Shown: positions 6,692 through 13,086 of the stretch, in pieces
Position numbering within the stretch: the stretch's first letter is position 1
Layout of the letters: every line of letters begins with the position of its first letter
Assembly: GCA_040382215.1 (NCBI GenBank)
Contig: JBEIFW010000057.1
Span: 1 to 18,610, forward strand
Source of the DNA: JBEIFW01 sp040382215
Lineage (GTDB): Bacteria > Actinomycetota > Acidimicrobiia > Acidimicrobiales > Ilumatobacteraceae
Reading direction: 5' to 3'
DNA: 18,610 nt
Notes under the pieces: model-generated
What the model was told of the DNA's origin: nothing
The model's input: only the letters and a program-made list of their open reading frames with translations
Database searches by the model: none
Translations under genes and position numbers: made by a program

Positions 6692-7651
6692 CCCGAGGAG
6701 CGCGTCGCTGAAGGCGGCCGGGGCTTCCTGCTGGGTCCAGTGACCGACGCCGGGCAGCAGCACCGCCCCTCGGAAGTCCGGCAGGGCCTCGCGCATCCGG
6801 TCGATCCCGCCTGGGTCCATGGCGATTACGCCGTCCTTGTCCCCGCCGATGAAGAAGCTCGGCATCGACAGGCGGGACGCCGGCAGGTCCTTGATCCGTT
6901 CGTAGTTCGCGTCGAGGTTCCGGTAGTAGCTCACCGGGCCGAAGAACCCGCTCAGGGCGAACTGCTCGGCGTAGTGGTCGATGTCGGCATCGGTCAGCCA
7001 GGCCGGCAGCGGCGACGGCGGGTCGCTCATCAGGTCGAGGAAGCCGGTGCCCTCCATCGGCGGGATCTCCGTCCGGGGTCCCTGGAAGCCGTCACCCGAC
7101 GCCGACCACAGCACCCGCGCCATCGTCCGGCGAGGATCGGCCCCGAGTTCGGTCTCGGCGGGGCCGACCGTCTGGAAGTACAGGATGTAGAAGAACCGAT
7201 CGCCCCAAACGGCCCGCATCAGCGCCGTCGGGGGCCCGGGCCACTGCACGAACGGGACGCTGACGCCCACGACTGCCTTCACCCGCTCGGGGTGCAGTCG
7301 GGCGAGCTCCCAGACGATCAGTGCGCCCCAGTCGTGACCGACGAACACTGCATGGTCGCGCCCTTCGCCGTCGAGCACACCGAGCAGGTCGGCGCACAGG
7401 TGATCGATGCCGTAGGCGCTCACCTCGGCAGGCCGGCTCGAACGTCCGTAGCCCCGCTGGTCCGGGGCCACGGCGTAGTAGCCGGCGGCGGCCAGGGCCG
7501 GTAGCTGATGACGCCACGACCATGAGCTCTCCGGGAACCCGTGGGACAGCACCACCAGGGGATTCGACGGGTCGCCCGCTTCGAGGACATCGAGTTCGAC
7601 CCCGTTGGTCGTCACCCGCCGCTGGCGAATCGTCGACGATTCGCCACTCAT
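6674..7651 (-). CDS. Alpha/beta hydrolase, epoxide hydrolase type
   Basis: 325 aa, alpha/beta-hydrolase fold. The oxyanion motif HGFPE begins at H37. The nucleophile elbow GHDWGA places Asp at 107, as in epoxide hydrolases and haloalkane dehalogenases rather than esterases. The charge-relay acid is likely D271 or D273 in GGDKDG, and the base is H304 in GVGHWTQQEAP. Cap-domain tyrosines in YFQ (Y158) and SYYRNLD (Y242/Y243) match the tyrosine pair that activates epoxides, so an epoxide hydrolase is favoured. Start ATG 7651 overlaps the preceding gene's stop as ATGA. An earlier in-frame ATG at 7711 would overlap that gene by 64 nt and is rejected. It is the last gene of the eight-gene run. The substrate is unknown. 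Confidence 0.9.
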   Translation of the reverse strand: MSGESSTIRQRRVTTNGVELDVLEAGDPSNPLVVLSHGFPESSWSWRHQLPALAAAGYYAVAPDQRGYGRSSRPAEVSAYGIDHLCADLLGVLDGEGRDHAVFVGHDWGALIVWELARLHPERVKAVVGVSVPFVQWPGPPTALMRAVWGDRFFYILYFQTVGPAETELGADPRRTMARVLWSASGDGFQGPRTEIPPMEGTGFLDLMSDPPSPLPAWLTDADIDHYAEQFALSGFFGPVSYYRNLDANYERIKDLPASRLSMPSFFIGGDKDGVIAMDPGGIDRMREALPDFRGAVLLPGVGHWTQQEAPAAFSDALLGFLRSL

Positions 7652-7655
7652 GGGG
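7623..7655 (-). repeat. Copy B of the palindromic start-codon motif
   Basis: A perfect 24-bp palindrome at 7623-7646, centred on GTCGAC, lying in codons 2-10 of the hydrolase. Read on the - strand it is preceded by CCCCATG, where ATG is the hydrolase start. It could be an operator, a translational hairpin, or a chance result of the encoded residues, but its near copy at 6619-6653 argues against chance. Confidence 0.65.
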
Positions 7656-8187
7656 TCACCGCCCCACAGGCGGCGGCGATGCCCGACCACGAAGGGTCGT
7701 CCGTCGTCCACAGACGGTCGAACACGGCGTCGGTGGCGTCGGTGAACCCGATCCGGTTACGCAGGTTGTACCGCCAGCGGTCGGCATGCACCCGCACCCC
7801 GGTACGGGCGAGCCGCCCGACGCAGGTGACGTCCCAGGCGGCCAACTCGGCCAGCGACAGCCCGGCGTCGTCGGGCGCTCCGGCGAACGCGGCCCCGCCA
7901 CGGTCCCGGCGGCGCAGCAGGACCCGTCCCACGTTCACCTGGGCGGCGGTCGCCGAGAACGTCCGGGGCACCCGCGTGTCCTCGAGGGCCCCGCTCCCGG
8001 CCTCGATCCGCAGCGGATCGCCCTCGTGGACGACCACCCGGGTGAGCGGGGTGGTCTCGTCGACGTCGAGCGCCACCCGGGTGCCGGCGAGGCCGAGGCG
8101 ACCGAGCAGGTCCTCGACGACCGCGGCGATCTCGGCGGCGTCGTACTGCACGAACCGGAACACCTCCGGCGTCACGGCGACCGTCAT
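7648..8187 (-). CDS. Protein of unknown function in the diiron/hydrolase operon
   Basis: 179 aa; I do not recognise the family. No signal peptide, membrane helix or cysteine metal site is seen; the only cysteines are C122 and C174. The first third looks alpha/beta, with PEVFRFVQYDAAEIAAVVEDLL as a helix, then two strands around VALDVDETTPLTRVVV. The C-terminal part carries tryptophans and a basic-aromatic string (RVHADRWRYNLRNRIGFTD) that looks well conserved in style. Its ATG overlaps the upstream stop as ATGA, and its own stop overlaps the hydrolase start in the same way. It is therefore very probably co-translated with the diiron protein and the hydrolase. A partner or accessory role is inference from this position only. 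Confidence 0.75.
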   Translation of the reverse strand: MTVAVTPEVFRFVQYDAAEIAAVVEDLLGRLGLAGTRVALDVDETTPLTRVVVHEGDPLRIEAGSGALEDTRVPRTFSATAAQVNVGRVLLRRRDRGGAAFAGAPDDAGLSLAELAAWDVTCVGRLARTGVRVHADRWRYNLRNRIGFTDATDAVFDRLWTTDDPSWSGIAAACGAVTP

Positions 8188-9011
8188 GCTCCGGCTCCCG
8201 CCCGCGCCGCCTGCTTGCGGGCCTTGGCCTCGGACAGCGCCTCGTCGGACACGTCGGCGATGCGGGAGATCTCGGCGTCGGTGAAGCCGGCCAGTTCCCG
8301 GAACCGTCGGGCCAGGCCGATCATCGATTCGTCGGAGTCGCTGCGGGTCCCGCCGTAGGAGAACAACTTGTCGACCACCGATTGGAACTCGAGCGCGGCT
8401 GCTCGCCGCTGCGGGTCGGATTCGGTCAGCCGCCGCAACCAGTCCGAGCCCATCTTCACGTGGGTGACCTCGTCGGCGAGCATCCAGTCCTCGCAGAACT
8501 CGAGGAACGGGTCGCCGGCCAACTCACCGAAGGCCTTCATCGTCGTGAACACATCGATCGCCAGGCCCTCGAGCGCACGGTTGACGCCGGCGAGCCGCAT
8601 CACCGGATCGGCGCTGCAGGCTGCCTCGAACAGCACCGTGTTCTCGGCGAACTGCCCGATCTCGGTGCCCATCCAGGCCGACAGCTTCACGCTGATCTCG
8701 ACGTGTCGAGCCTCGTCCCAGGCCTGGCGAGCCATGTCGAGCTTGAGGGCGAAGGGGATGTCGTCGAAGTCGAAACAGGTGCGTCCGGCGCCTTCGAGCG
8801 CCTGGATCTCCCCGACGAAGATCCCGTGCATCATGCTGCGGGCGGCCTCCGAGGCCGACGGCAAGTCGGGCGTCAGCCGGTTGGAGCGGCGGCCGTTGTC
8901 ACCCTCGAACCGGCCCCGGCCGGCTCGCGGGTCGGCCATCCGGTCCCGCATGGTGATCGTGTGGAACCGCTCGTCGCGGGCGAGTTCCGAGGCGGGCAGG
9001 TGACGGCGCAT
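8184..9011 (-). CDS. Ferritin-like diiron protein (DUF455-like)
   Basis: 275 aa. A four-helix ferritin fold with a complete set of candidate diiron ligands: E68 (GEIQALEG), E100-x2-H103 (DEARH), E148 (RALEGL) and E181-x2-H184 (DEVTH). This is the E, ExxH, E, ExxH pattern of diiron carboxylate proteins and resembles the DUF455 / MiaE-related branch. Such proteins may be hydroxylases, oxidases or iron-binding proteins; the reaction here is not known. The first 45 residues are polar and outside the fold. ATG 9011 overlaps the previous stop as TGATG. The frame stays open upstream to 9623, but that part lies over the preceding gene and is antisense-like noise. Confidence 0.85.
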   Translation of the reverse strand: MRRHLPASELARDERFHTITMRDRMADPRAGRGRFEGDNGRRSNRLTPDLPSASEAARSMMHGIFVGEIQALEGAGRTCFDFDDIPFALKLDMARQAWDEARHVEISVKLSAWMGTEIGQFAENTVLFEAACSADPVMRLAGVNRALEGLAIDVFTTMKAFGELAGDPFLEFCEDWMLADEVTHVKMGSDWLRRLTESDPQRRAAALEFQSVVDKLFSYGGTRSDSDESMIGLARRFRELAGFTDAEISRIADVSDEALSEAKARKQAARAGAGA

Positions 9012-9661
9012 CAGCGCGCAACCTCCTCGGCCGGCAGGCCGATCGAACCAGGACCGGCGATCCCGCCGGCGGCCACCATGAGGGTTTCGAGTCGGGCCTG
9101 GTGGCGGGCCGCCCGCTCGACGTCGTCCGGGGCCTCGATCAGCGACTGGATCAGCATCTCGCCGTCGCGCCAGTCGTCGAACTCGTCGGACAGGGCGAAC
9201 CGCAGCGACCGGATGGTCGGTGCGTCGGTGATCTGGCTCGTGTTGTTCAGGTGGTACGTGTACGCCGCGATCTTGTGGGGGATCAGCACCCGGTAGACAC
9301 CGACGAGCTTCTCGATCGTGAGCTCCGGGGCCTCGGGCTCGGTCATCGCATCGACGAAGGCCACGAGCTGATCGTTGGGCGGCTGCGTCAGGCGCTCGGG
9401 GTTCATCTCGCGCAGCTCCGGCAGCCGCTTGTGCCACAGCTCGGCATGCCAGGCGTGCTTGTAGCAGTGGGTGCCGAGGCGCAACTTCACGTCGAGCTCG
9501 GGCACGGTGGCGACCCAACCCCCGAGCGCTTCGAACAGCTTCATCTCGATCCACTTGTAGTGACCGACCCGCTTGGCCGACTCGGCGACATCGAAGGCGC
9601 CCGGCACCTCCCGTCGGTCCCATGGTGCGAACGGTGCGCGCGGTTTGCGCGGATCAGCCAT
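9011..9661 (-). CDS. Helical, probably ferritin-like protein of unknown function
   Basis: 216 aa, mostly alpha-helical, cytoplasmic. I do not recognise a named family. A first helix carries E39 and E44 (HYKWIEMKLFEALGGW). A second is strikingly rich in histidine (H65, H69, H72, E74, H77 in THCYKHAWHAELWHKRL). A third holds H129 and H137, and a fourth is acidic (about 159-175). The glutamate/histidine-lined helices, and position directly before and overlapping a diiron ferritin-like gene, suggest a related metal-binding bundle, perhaps a heteromeric partner. The classic ExxH pairs are not present, so metal binding is inference. ATG 9661 has AGGGG a few nt upstream. It follows the transporter after 9 nt. 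Confidence 0.75.
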   Translation of the reverse strand: MADPRKPRAPFAPWDRREVPGAFDVAESAKRVGHYKWIEMKLFEALGGWVATVPELDVKLRLGTHCYKHAWHAELWHKRLPELREMNPERLTQPPNDQLVAFVDAMTEPEAPELTIEKLVGVYRVLIPHKIAAYTYHLNNTSQITDAPTIRSLRFALSDEFDDWRDGEMLIQSLIEAPDDVERAARHQARLETLMVAAGGIAGPGSIGLPAEEVAR

Positions 9662-9670
9662 GCTCGACCC

Positions 9671-10609
9671 CTATCGACGCCCGGCGGTCAACGACGTGCG
9701 TCGGATCCTACGCCGCACGCCAGGGACCGGATGCGCCGGGTCCGAGCCGTCGAGTGCGGCGATCGCAGCACCGGCGAGGATCAGCCCGGCGCCCGCCATC
9801 GCCGCGAGGGTGAACCGCTCTCCGCGCAGCGTCGAGGCCAGGGCCGCGAAGACCGGCTCGAGCAGCAGGATGACTGCGGTCCGCGTGGAGGACAGGTGGC
9901 GCGAGGCCCACGTCCAGGGCACCTGGGCGCCGATCGTCACGATCACGGTCGCGTAAAGGATCACCAACCAGCCGGTCGCGCCGGGGACGCCACCGGTGAA
10001 GGGTACGAACGGCAACAGCAGCGCCGACGTCGTCAGGCTCTGCACGGCGTTGAACCGGAACACGTCCGACACCCTGCTGGCGTGGGTGACCTGGACCAGG
10101 TGGACGCTGAACGCGACGGCGCCACCGAGCACGGCGAGCTCCCCGGCCCCGAGGCCGAATCCCCCGCCGGTCAGCAGCACGAGCCCGGCCAGCGACACGG
10201 CGATGGCTCCGAGGGCGCGCCGGCTCGGAAGCCGACCGGTGGTGACGAAGATGACCACCGGGACCAGCACCACGAGCAGGTAGGTCAAGAACGCCGCGGC
10301 CGACGGGGTCGTGTGGTCGAGTCCCCACGTCTGCAGGACCATCCCCACGGCGTAGCTCACACCGGCCCCCGCCCCTACCCGCCACTCCTGCCGGGTCGGG
10401 CGCCGGCCCCGGGCCAACGCCCAGAACAGCGCTGCGGCGAGCAGGTAGCGCCAGGCCAGGAACGGCACCGGATCGACGGCGTCGAGACCCTCTTTGACGA
10501 CGACGAAGCTCGTCCCGAAGATGAATGCCGCGGTGACGATCGCCGCCACCGGCAGCCAGGGCTTGGGCGAGCGCGTTACTTGGACAGCGTGGTGATCGCC
10601 TGCGCCCAC
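9671..10609 (-). CDS. EamA/DMT-family transporter
   Basis: 312 aa, ten predicted membrane helices in two EamA repeats. The first helix is PVAAIVTAAFIFGTSFVVVK, followed by the usual F-x-x-W-R-Y turn (VPFLAWRYLLAA). The second half carries the family's late GERF element (LRGERFTLAAM). The C-terminal 30 residues are basic and cytoplasmic. ATG 10609 overlaps the preceding small gene by 34 nt. The only later in-frame start (GTG near 10549) would cut into helix 1. It is only distantly similar to the transporter at 4164-5231. Within the operon it may export or import a small product of the neighbouring enzymes, but the substrate cannot be inferred from sequence. Confidence 0.9.
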   Translation of the reverse strand: MGAGDHHAVQVTRSPKPWLPVAAIVTAAFIFGTSFVVVKEGLDAVDPVPFLAWRYLLAAALFWALARGRRPTRQEWRVGAGAGVSYAVGMVLQTWGLDHTTPSAAAFLTYLLVVLVPVVIFVTTGRLPSRRALGAIAVSLAGLVLLTGGGFGLGAGELAVLGGAVAFSVHLVQVTHASRVSDVFRFNAVQSLTTSALLLPFVPFTGGVPGATGWLVILYATVIVTIGAQVPWTWASRHLSSTRTAVILLLEPVFAALASTLRGERFTLAAMAGAGLILAGAAIAALDGSDPAHPVPGVRRRIRRTSLTAGRR

Positions 10610-10782
10610 AGCACGAACTTGTTGGTCGCCAGGTCCTCGATCGTCTTGATGTTCAGCGCCTTGGCGAGCAGCTCACCATCGGCCTCGGACACGCCCTGAA
10701 GGGCGGCCACCGGGGCCTTGGCCAGCTCGGCGAAGCTCATCTGCTCGTACGCCTTGTCCAGGAACTTGCTCACGTCGGCCAT
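10576..10782 (-). CDS. Small helix-hairpin-helix-like protein
   Basis: 68 aa. The N-terminal half is one amphipathic helix (VSKFLDKAYEQMSFAEL). The second half reads ALQGVSEADGELLAKALNI then KTIEDLATNKF. That is the layout of a helix-hairpin-helix unit (LxGVS-xx-xxLLxxLxIKTxxDLA), as in small DNA- or protein-binding HhH domains. ATG 10782 has GAGGGGG a few nt upstream. The start overlaps the ABC1 gene stop by 13 nt, and the end overlaps the transporter start. It could be a small regulator or a scaffold protein; function unknown. Confidence 0.75.
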   Translation of the reverse strand: MADVSKFLDKAYEQMSFAELAKAPVAALQGVSEADGELLAKALNIKTIEDLATNKFVLWAQAITTLSK

Positions 10783-12281
10783 GGGGCCCCCTCGATCGGT
10801 CCGGCACCGTCGGCCGGTCGGAGGCCAGTCTGGCCCACCGGACGGGGCGTGACCCACCCGGTCCCCGGCGGTGCCGGCCAGCGCTGCTCGGCGCCGCCCC
10901 AGTGGCCCGCCGGGGGCCCGCCGTTGAGATATTCGAGCAGCATCGCCCGCCACGGCCCGGTGGCGCCGAGCCGCCCGAGCAGTGCCGACACCCCCCACAC
11001 GACCCGGTCGAGGATCACGAAGCTCGACGGCATGTCGAGCGCCGTCATCACCCCGGCGTGGGGGCCGCCCCGATCCAGCAGCCGGCGCAGCGTGTCGGGC
11101 ACGAACGACGGCGTGAACGTGAACGAATCGGTGAGATACGGCACGTAGGGGCTCGACACGTAGTCGTAGACGAGTTGCGGGTCGAGCCCGTGACCGGCCC
11201 GCAGGAACCCGTTGTGTTCCATCGTCGCCACCAGCGCCCCGGGATCGCGCGAGACCACGATGGCATCCAGGCTCGGTCGCAGCAGGTCCCATTCGCCGGG
11301 GTCCCAGCGCTTCACCAGCCCGAAGTCGAGGAACGACACCGTGCCGTCGGGATGGAACCGGTAGTTGCCCGGATGCGGGTCGCCGTTGAACATCCCGAGC
11401 TGCAGCACGCAGCGCTGGCCGAATCGCCACACCGCCTCGGCGGCGCGTTGGCGGGTGGCGTGGTCGGCGTGTGCGACGAGTTCGGCGAACGTCCACCCCT
11501 CCACCCACTCGGTGGTGAGCACCCGAACCCCGGACCGATCGGGCACCACGTCGGGGACGCGCACGAACGGATGCCCGGCGAAGGCCCGGGCGAAGGCCTG
11601 CTGGTCCGCCGCCTCGCGTCGGTAGTCGAGCTCCTCGGTCATCCGGGCCCGCAACTCCTCGACGAAAGCCCGGGCGTCGAACCCCTTCAGCGCGAACGAC
11701 GAGAACAGCCGGTAGAGCAGCTCGGCGTTGTCGAGATCCGGCCCGATCGTCTCGGCGACGCCGGGGTACTGGACCTTGACGGCCACCTCCCGGCCGTCGA
11801 ACAGCACCGCTCGGTGCACCTGACCGATCGACGCCGCGGCGACCGGGACGGGCTGCCAGTCGAGGAACAACCGCTCGGGCGACGATCCGAGTTCGGCGCG
11901 CACCACCTCGGCGGCCAGCGACGGCGCCATCGGCGGGACGTCGGCCTGCAGGGTGGCGAGCGCCGCAGCCGCCTCGGGCGGCAGGCCGTCGGCGATCACG
12001 CCGAGGAGCTGGCCGGCCTTCATGAGCACGCCCTTGAGCTGACCGAGCTCGGCGGCGACATCGGCCGCGCTCTGGATGGTGAAACGCTCGTCGAGTGCGC
12101 GGCGCCGAGCCTCGTCGGCGCCGATCCCGCGCGCCTTCACGACCGCAAGGTGCATCATTCGCCGGCCGCCGAGGCGCACCAGGCGCACGACCCGGCGGAC
12201 CCGGGTGCGCAACCGGCCCCGACGGCCCGACCGGCCGGGCCGCGCAGCTCGGCCGGCGACCGGGCTCAGCCGGCGTCGCAC
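10770..12281 (-). CDS. ABC1/UbiB (AarF, COQ8-like) atypical kinase family protein
   Basis: 503 aa with the full ABC1 motif set: K88-A-G-Q91 (KxGQ), the alanine-rich AAAS loop at 148-151 that replaces the glycine loop of ordinary kinases, the ATP lysine K169 in VAVKVQYPG, a glutamate-rich ERMTEELDYRRE-like helix near 211-223, NGDPHPGN at 299-306 (catalytic D301, metal N306) and DFG at 319-321. Family members are ATPases or kinases needed for quinone and other isoprenoid-lipid synthesis (UbiB, COQ8). GTG 12281 overlaps the zinc-ribbon gene by 16 nt. A later ATG pair near 12158 is possible, since the first 40 residues are arginine-rich. Unlike UbiB/COQ8, no C-terminal membrane helices are obvious. 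Confidence 0.9.
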   Translation of the reverse strand: MRRRLSPVAGRAARPGRSGRRGRLRTRVRRVVRLVRLGGRRMMHLAVVKARGIGADEARRRALDERFTIQSAADVAAELGQLKGVLMKAGQLLGVIADGLPPEAAAALATLQADVPPMAPSLAAEVVRAELGSSPERLFLDWQPVPVAAASIGQVHRAVLFDGREVAVKVQYPGVAETIGPDLDNAELLYRLFSSFALKGFDARAFVEELRARMTEELDYRREAADQQAFARAFAGHPFVRVPDVVPDRSGVRVLTTEWVEGWTFAELVAHADHATRQRAAEAVWRFGQRCVLQLGMFNGDPHPGNYRFHPDGTVSFLDFGLVKRWDPGEWDLLRPSLDAIVVSRDPGALVATMEHNGFLRAGHGLDPQLVYDYVSSPYVPYLTDSFTFTPSFVPDTLRRLLDRGGPHAGVMTALDMPSSFVILDRVVWGVSALLGRLGATGPWRAMLLEYLNGGPPAGHWGGAEQRWPAPPGTGWVTPRPVGQTGLRPADGAGPIEGAPWPT

Positions 12282-12463
12282 GAGCCGCAGGTGACCGCCA
12301 GCGGATCGGCGTCGAGCCGGGCGTCGGTGATCACACCCGAGCAGGACTCGCAGCGGAACGCCGTACCTTCGTCGAGGCGCCGCAACGCCACGTCCAACGC
12401 CGCCAGATCGGCGTCGACCTGCGCGACCAGCGCCGCGCGGACCGCATCGTCGGTGGGCTCCAT
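12266..12463 (-). CDS. Small DksA/TraR-like C4 zinc-ribbon protein
   Basis: 65 aa. An N-terminal helix (DDAVRAALVAQVDADLAALDVALRRLDEG) precedes a C4 zinc finger, C38-x2-C41 and C59-x2-C62, in the layout CESCSGVI...CGSCDAG. This is the C-terminal coiled coil plus zinc-ribbon part of DksA/TraR proteins, which act in the RNA polymerase secondary channel. Many actinobacterial small versions exist. The long coiled-coil hairpin with its acidic tip is absent, so true polymerase regulation is uncertain. The ATG lies directly downstream of a TAGCCT -10-like element and is probably leaderless. It is the first gene of the eight-gene - strand run. Confidence 0.82.
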   Translation of the reverse strand: MEPTDDAVRAALVAQVDADLAALDVALRRLDEGTAFRCESCSGVITDARLDADPLAVTCGSCDAG

Positions 12464-12472
12464 CGGGGCCCG

Positions 12473-12478
12473 AGGCTA
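12473..12478 (-). promoter_or_regulatory. Candidate leaderless promoter for the eight-gene run
   Basis: TAGCCT (TANNNT form) read on the - strand, with nine bases between it and the ATG at 12463. This places the transcript start at or within a few bases of the start codon. No Shine-Dalgarno is visible, as expected for a leaderless message. Confidence 0.45.
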
Positions 12479-12493
12479 CCTGTGGGGTGCCGG

Positions 12494-12499
12494 TAGGGT
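12494..12499 (+). promoter_or_regulatory. Candidate leaderless promoter for the cyclophilin gene
   Basis: TAGGGT (TANNNT form), six bases before ATG 12506 with no Shine-Dalgarno, so transcription likely begins at the ATG. It is back to back with the - strand element inside the same 42-bp divergent gap. Confidence 0.5.
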
Positions 12500-12505
12500 G
12501 GCCCG

Positions 12506-13063
12506 ATGCCCACCCCGTTCCCGGCCGCCGACGGCAGCTCGCCCAAGACCCAGTCCTTCCGCGAGGCCCCCGAGATGGGGATCGACCCGGCCAAGCGCTA
12601 CACGGCGACCATCGAGACCACGCTCGGCACGATGGTGGCCGCCCTCGATCCCCTTGCGGCGCCGAAGACGGTCAACAACTTCGTGTTCCTCGCCCGCTAC
12701 CGCTACTTCGAGGGCATCATCTTCCATCGGATCATCCGGGGGTTCGTGATCCAGGGCGGCGACCCCGAGGGCTCCGGGCGCGGGGGCCCCGGTTACCGCT
12801 TCGCCGACGAGTTGCCCGCCCCCGGGCGCTACGAGATCGGTTCACTCGCCATGGCCAACGCCGGCCCGAACACCAACGGCAGCCAGTTCTTCGTGATCTC
12901 CGGTTCGCAGGGCGTTCGGCTCCCCCCGAACTACTCCCTGTTCGGCAAACTGGTGAAGGGCCTCGACGTGCTCGAGGCGATCCAGTCCGTGCCGACCGGC
13001 CCTGGCGACCGCCCCCTCACCGATGTCGTGATGCTGTCGGTGACCATCGACGAAAAGGACTGA
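12506..13063 (+). CDS. Cyclophilin-type peptidyl-prolyl cis-trans isomerase
   Basis: 185 aa. The cyclophilin core starts at about residue 32 (YTATIETTLGTMVAALD). FHRIIRGFVIQGGDPEG places the catalytic Arg at R75 and the active-site Gln at Q83. LAMANAGPNTNGSQFFV contributes M117, Q127 and F128. NYSLFGKLVKGLDVLEAI closes the barrel. It speeds proline isomerisation during folding. There is no signal peptide or lipobox, so it is cytoplasmic. The 31-residue polar N-terminus is an extension shared by many actinobacterial forms. The ATG appears leaderless. The next gene begins 23 nt downstream. Confidence 0.95.
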   Translation: MPTPFPAADGSSPKTQSFREAPEMGIDPAKRYTATIETTLGTMVAALDPLAAPKTVNNFVFLARYRYFEGIIFHRIIRGFVIQGGDPEGSGRGGPGYRFADELPAPGRYEIGSLAMANAGPNTNGSQFFVISGSQGVRLPPNYSLFGKLVKGLDVLEAIQSVPTGPGDRPLTDVVMLSVTIDEKD

Positions 13064-13086
13064 TCGTCCGAGTTGCTCCGTGCGCC

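Noticed and set aside
9012..9623. N-terminal extension of the DUF455-like frame
   Set aside because: It overlaps the preceding gene almost fully in another frame and reads as arginine-rich noise; the TGATG start at 9011 fits the operon.
9101..10699. Long + strand open frame of 532 codons
   Set aside because: It lies antisense to the helical protein and DMT transporter genes, has a biased Arg/Gly/Pro/His composition with no domain, and is a GC-skew shadow.
10902..12749. Long + strand open frame of 615 codons
   Set aside because: Antisense to the ABC1 gene, which has all family motifs; the antisense product is low-complexity.
13060..13063. CTGA overlap at the end of the cyclophilin gene as a start for the EEP-family gene
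   Set aside because: It would give a CTG start with the AAGG only a base or two away; GTG 13087 begins right at the fold, so the pattern is probably chance. It does show that CTGA can occur by accident, which weakens the 4164 case.
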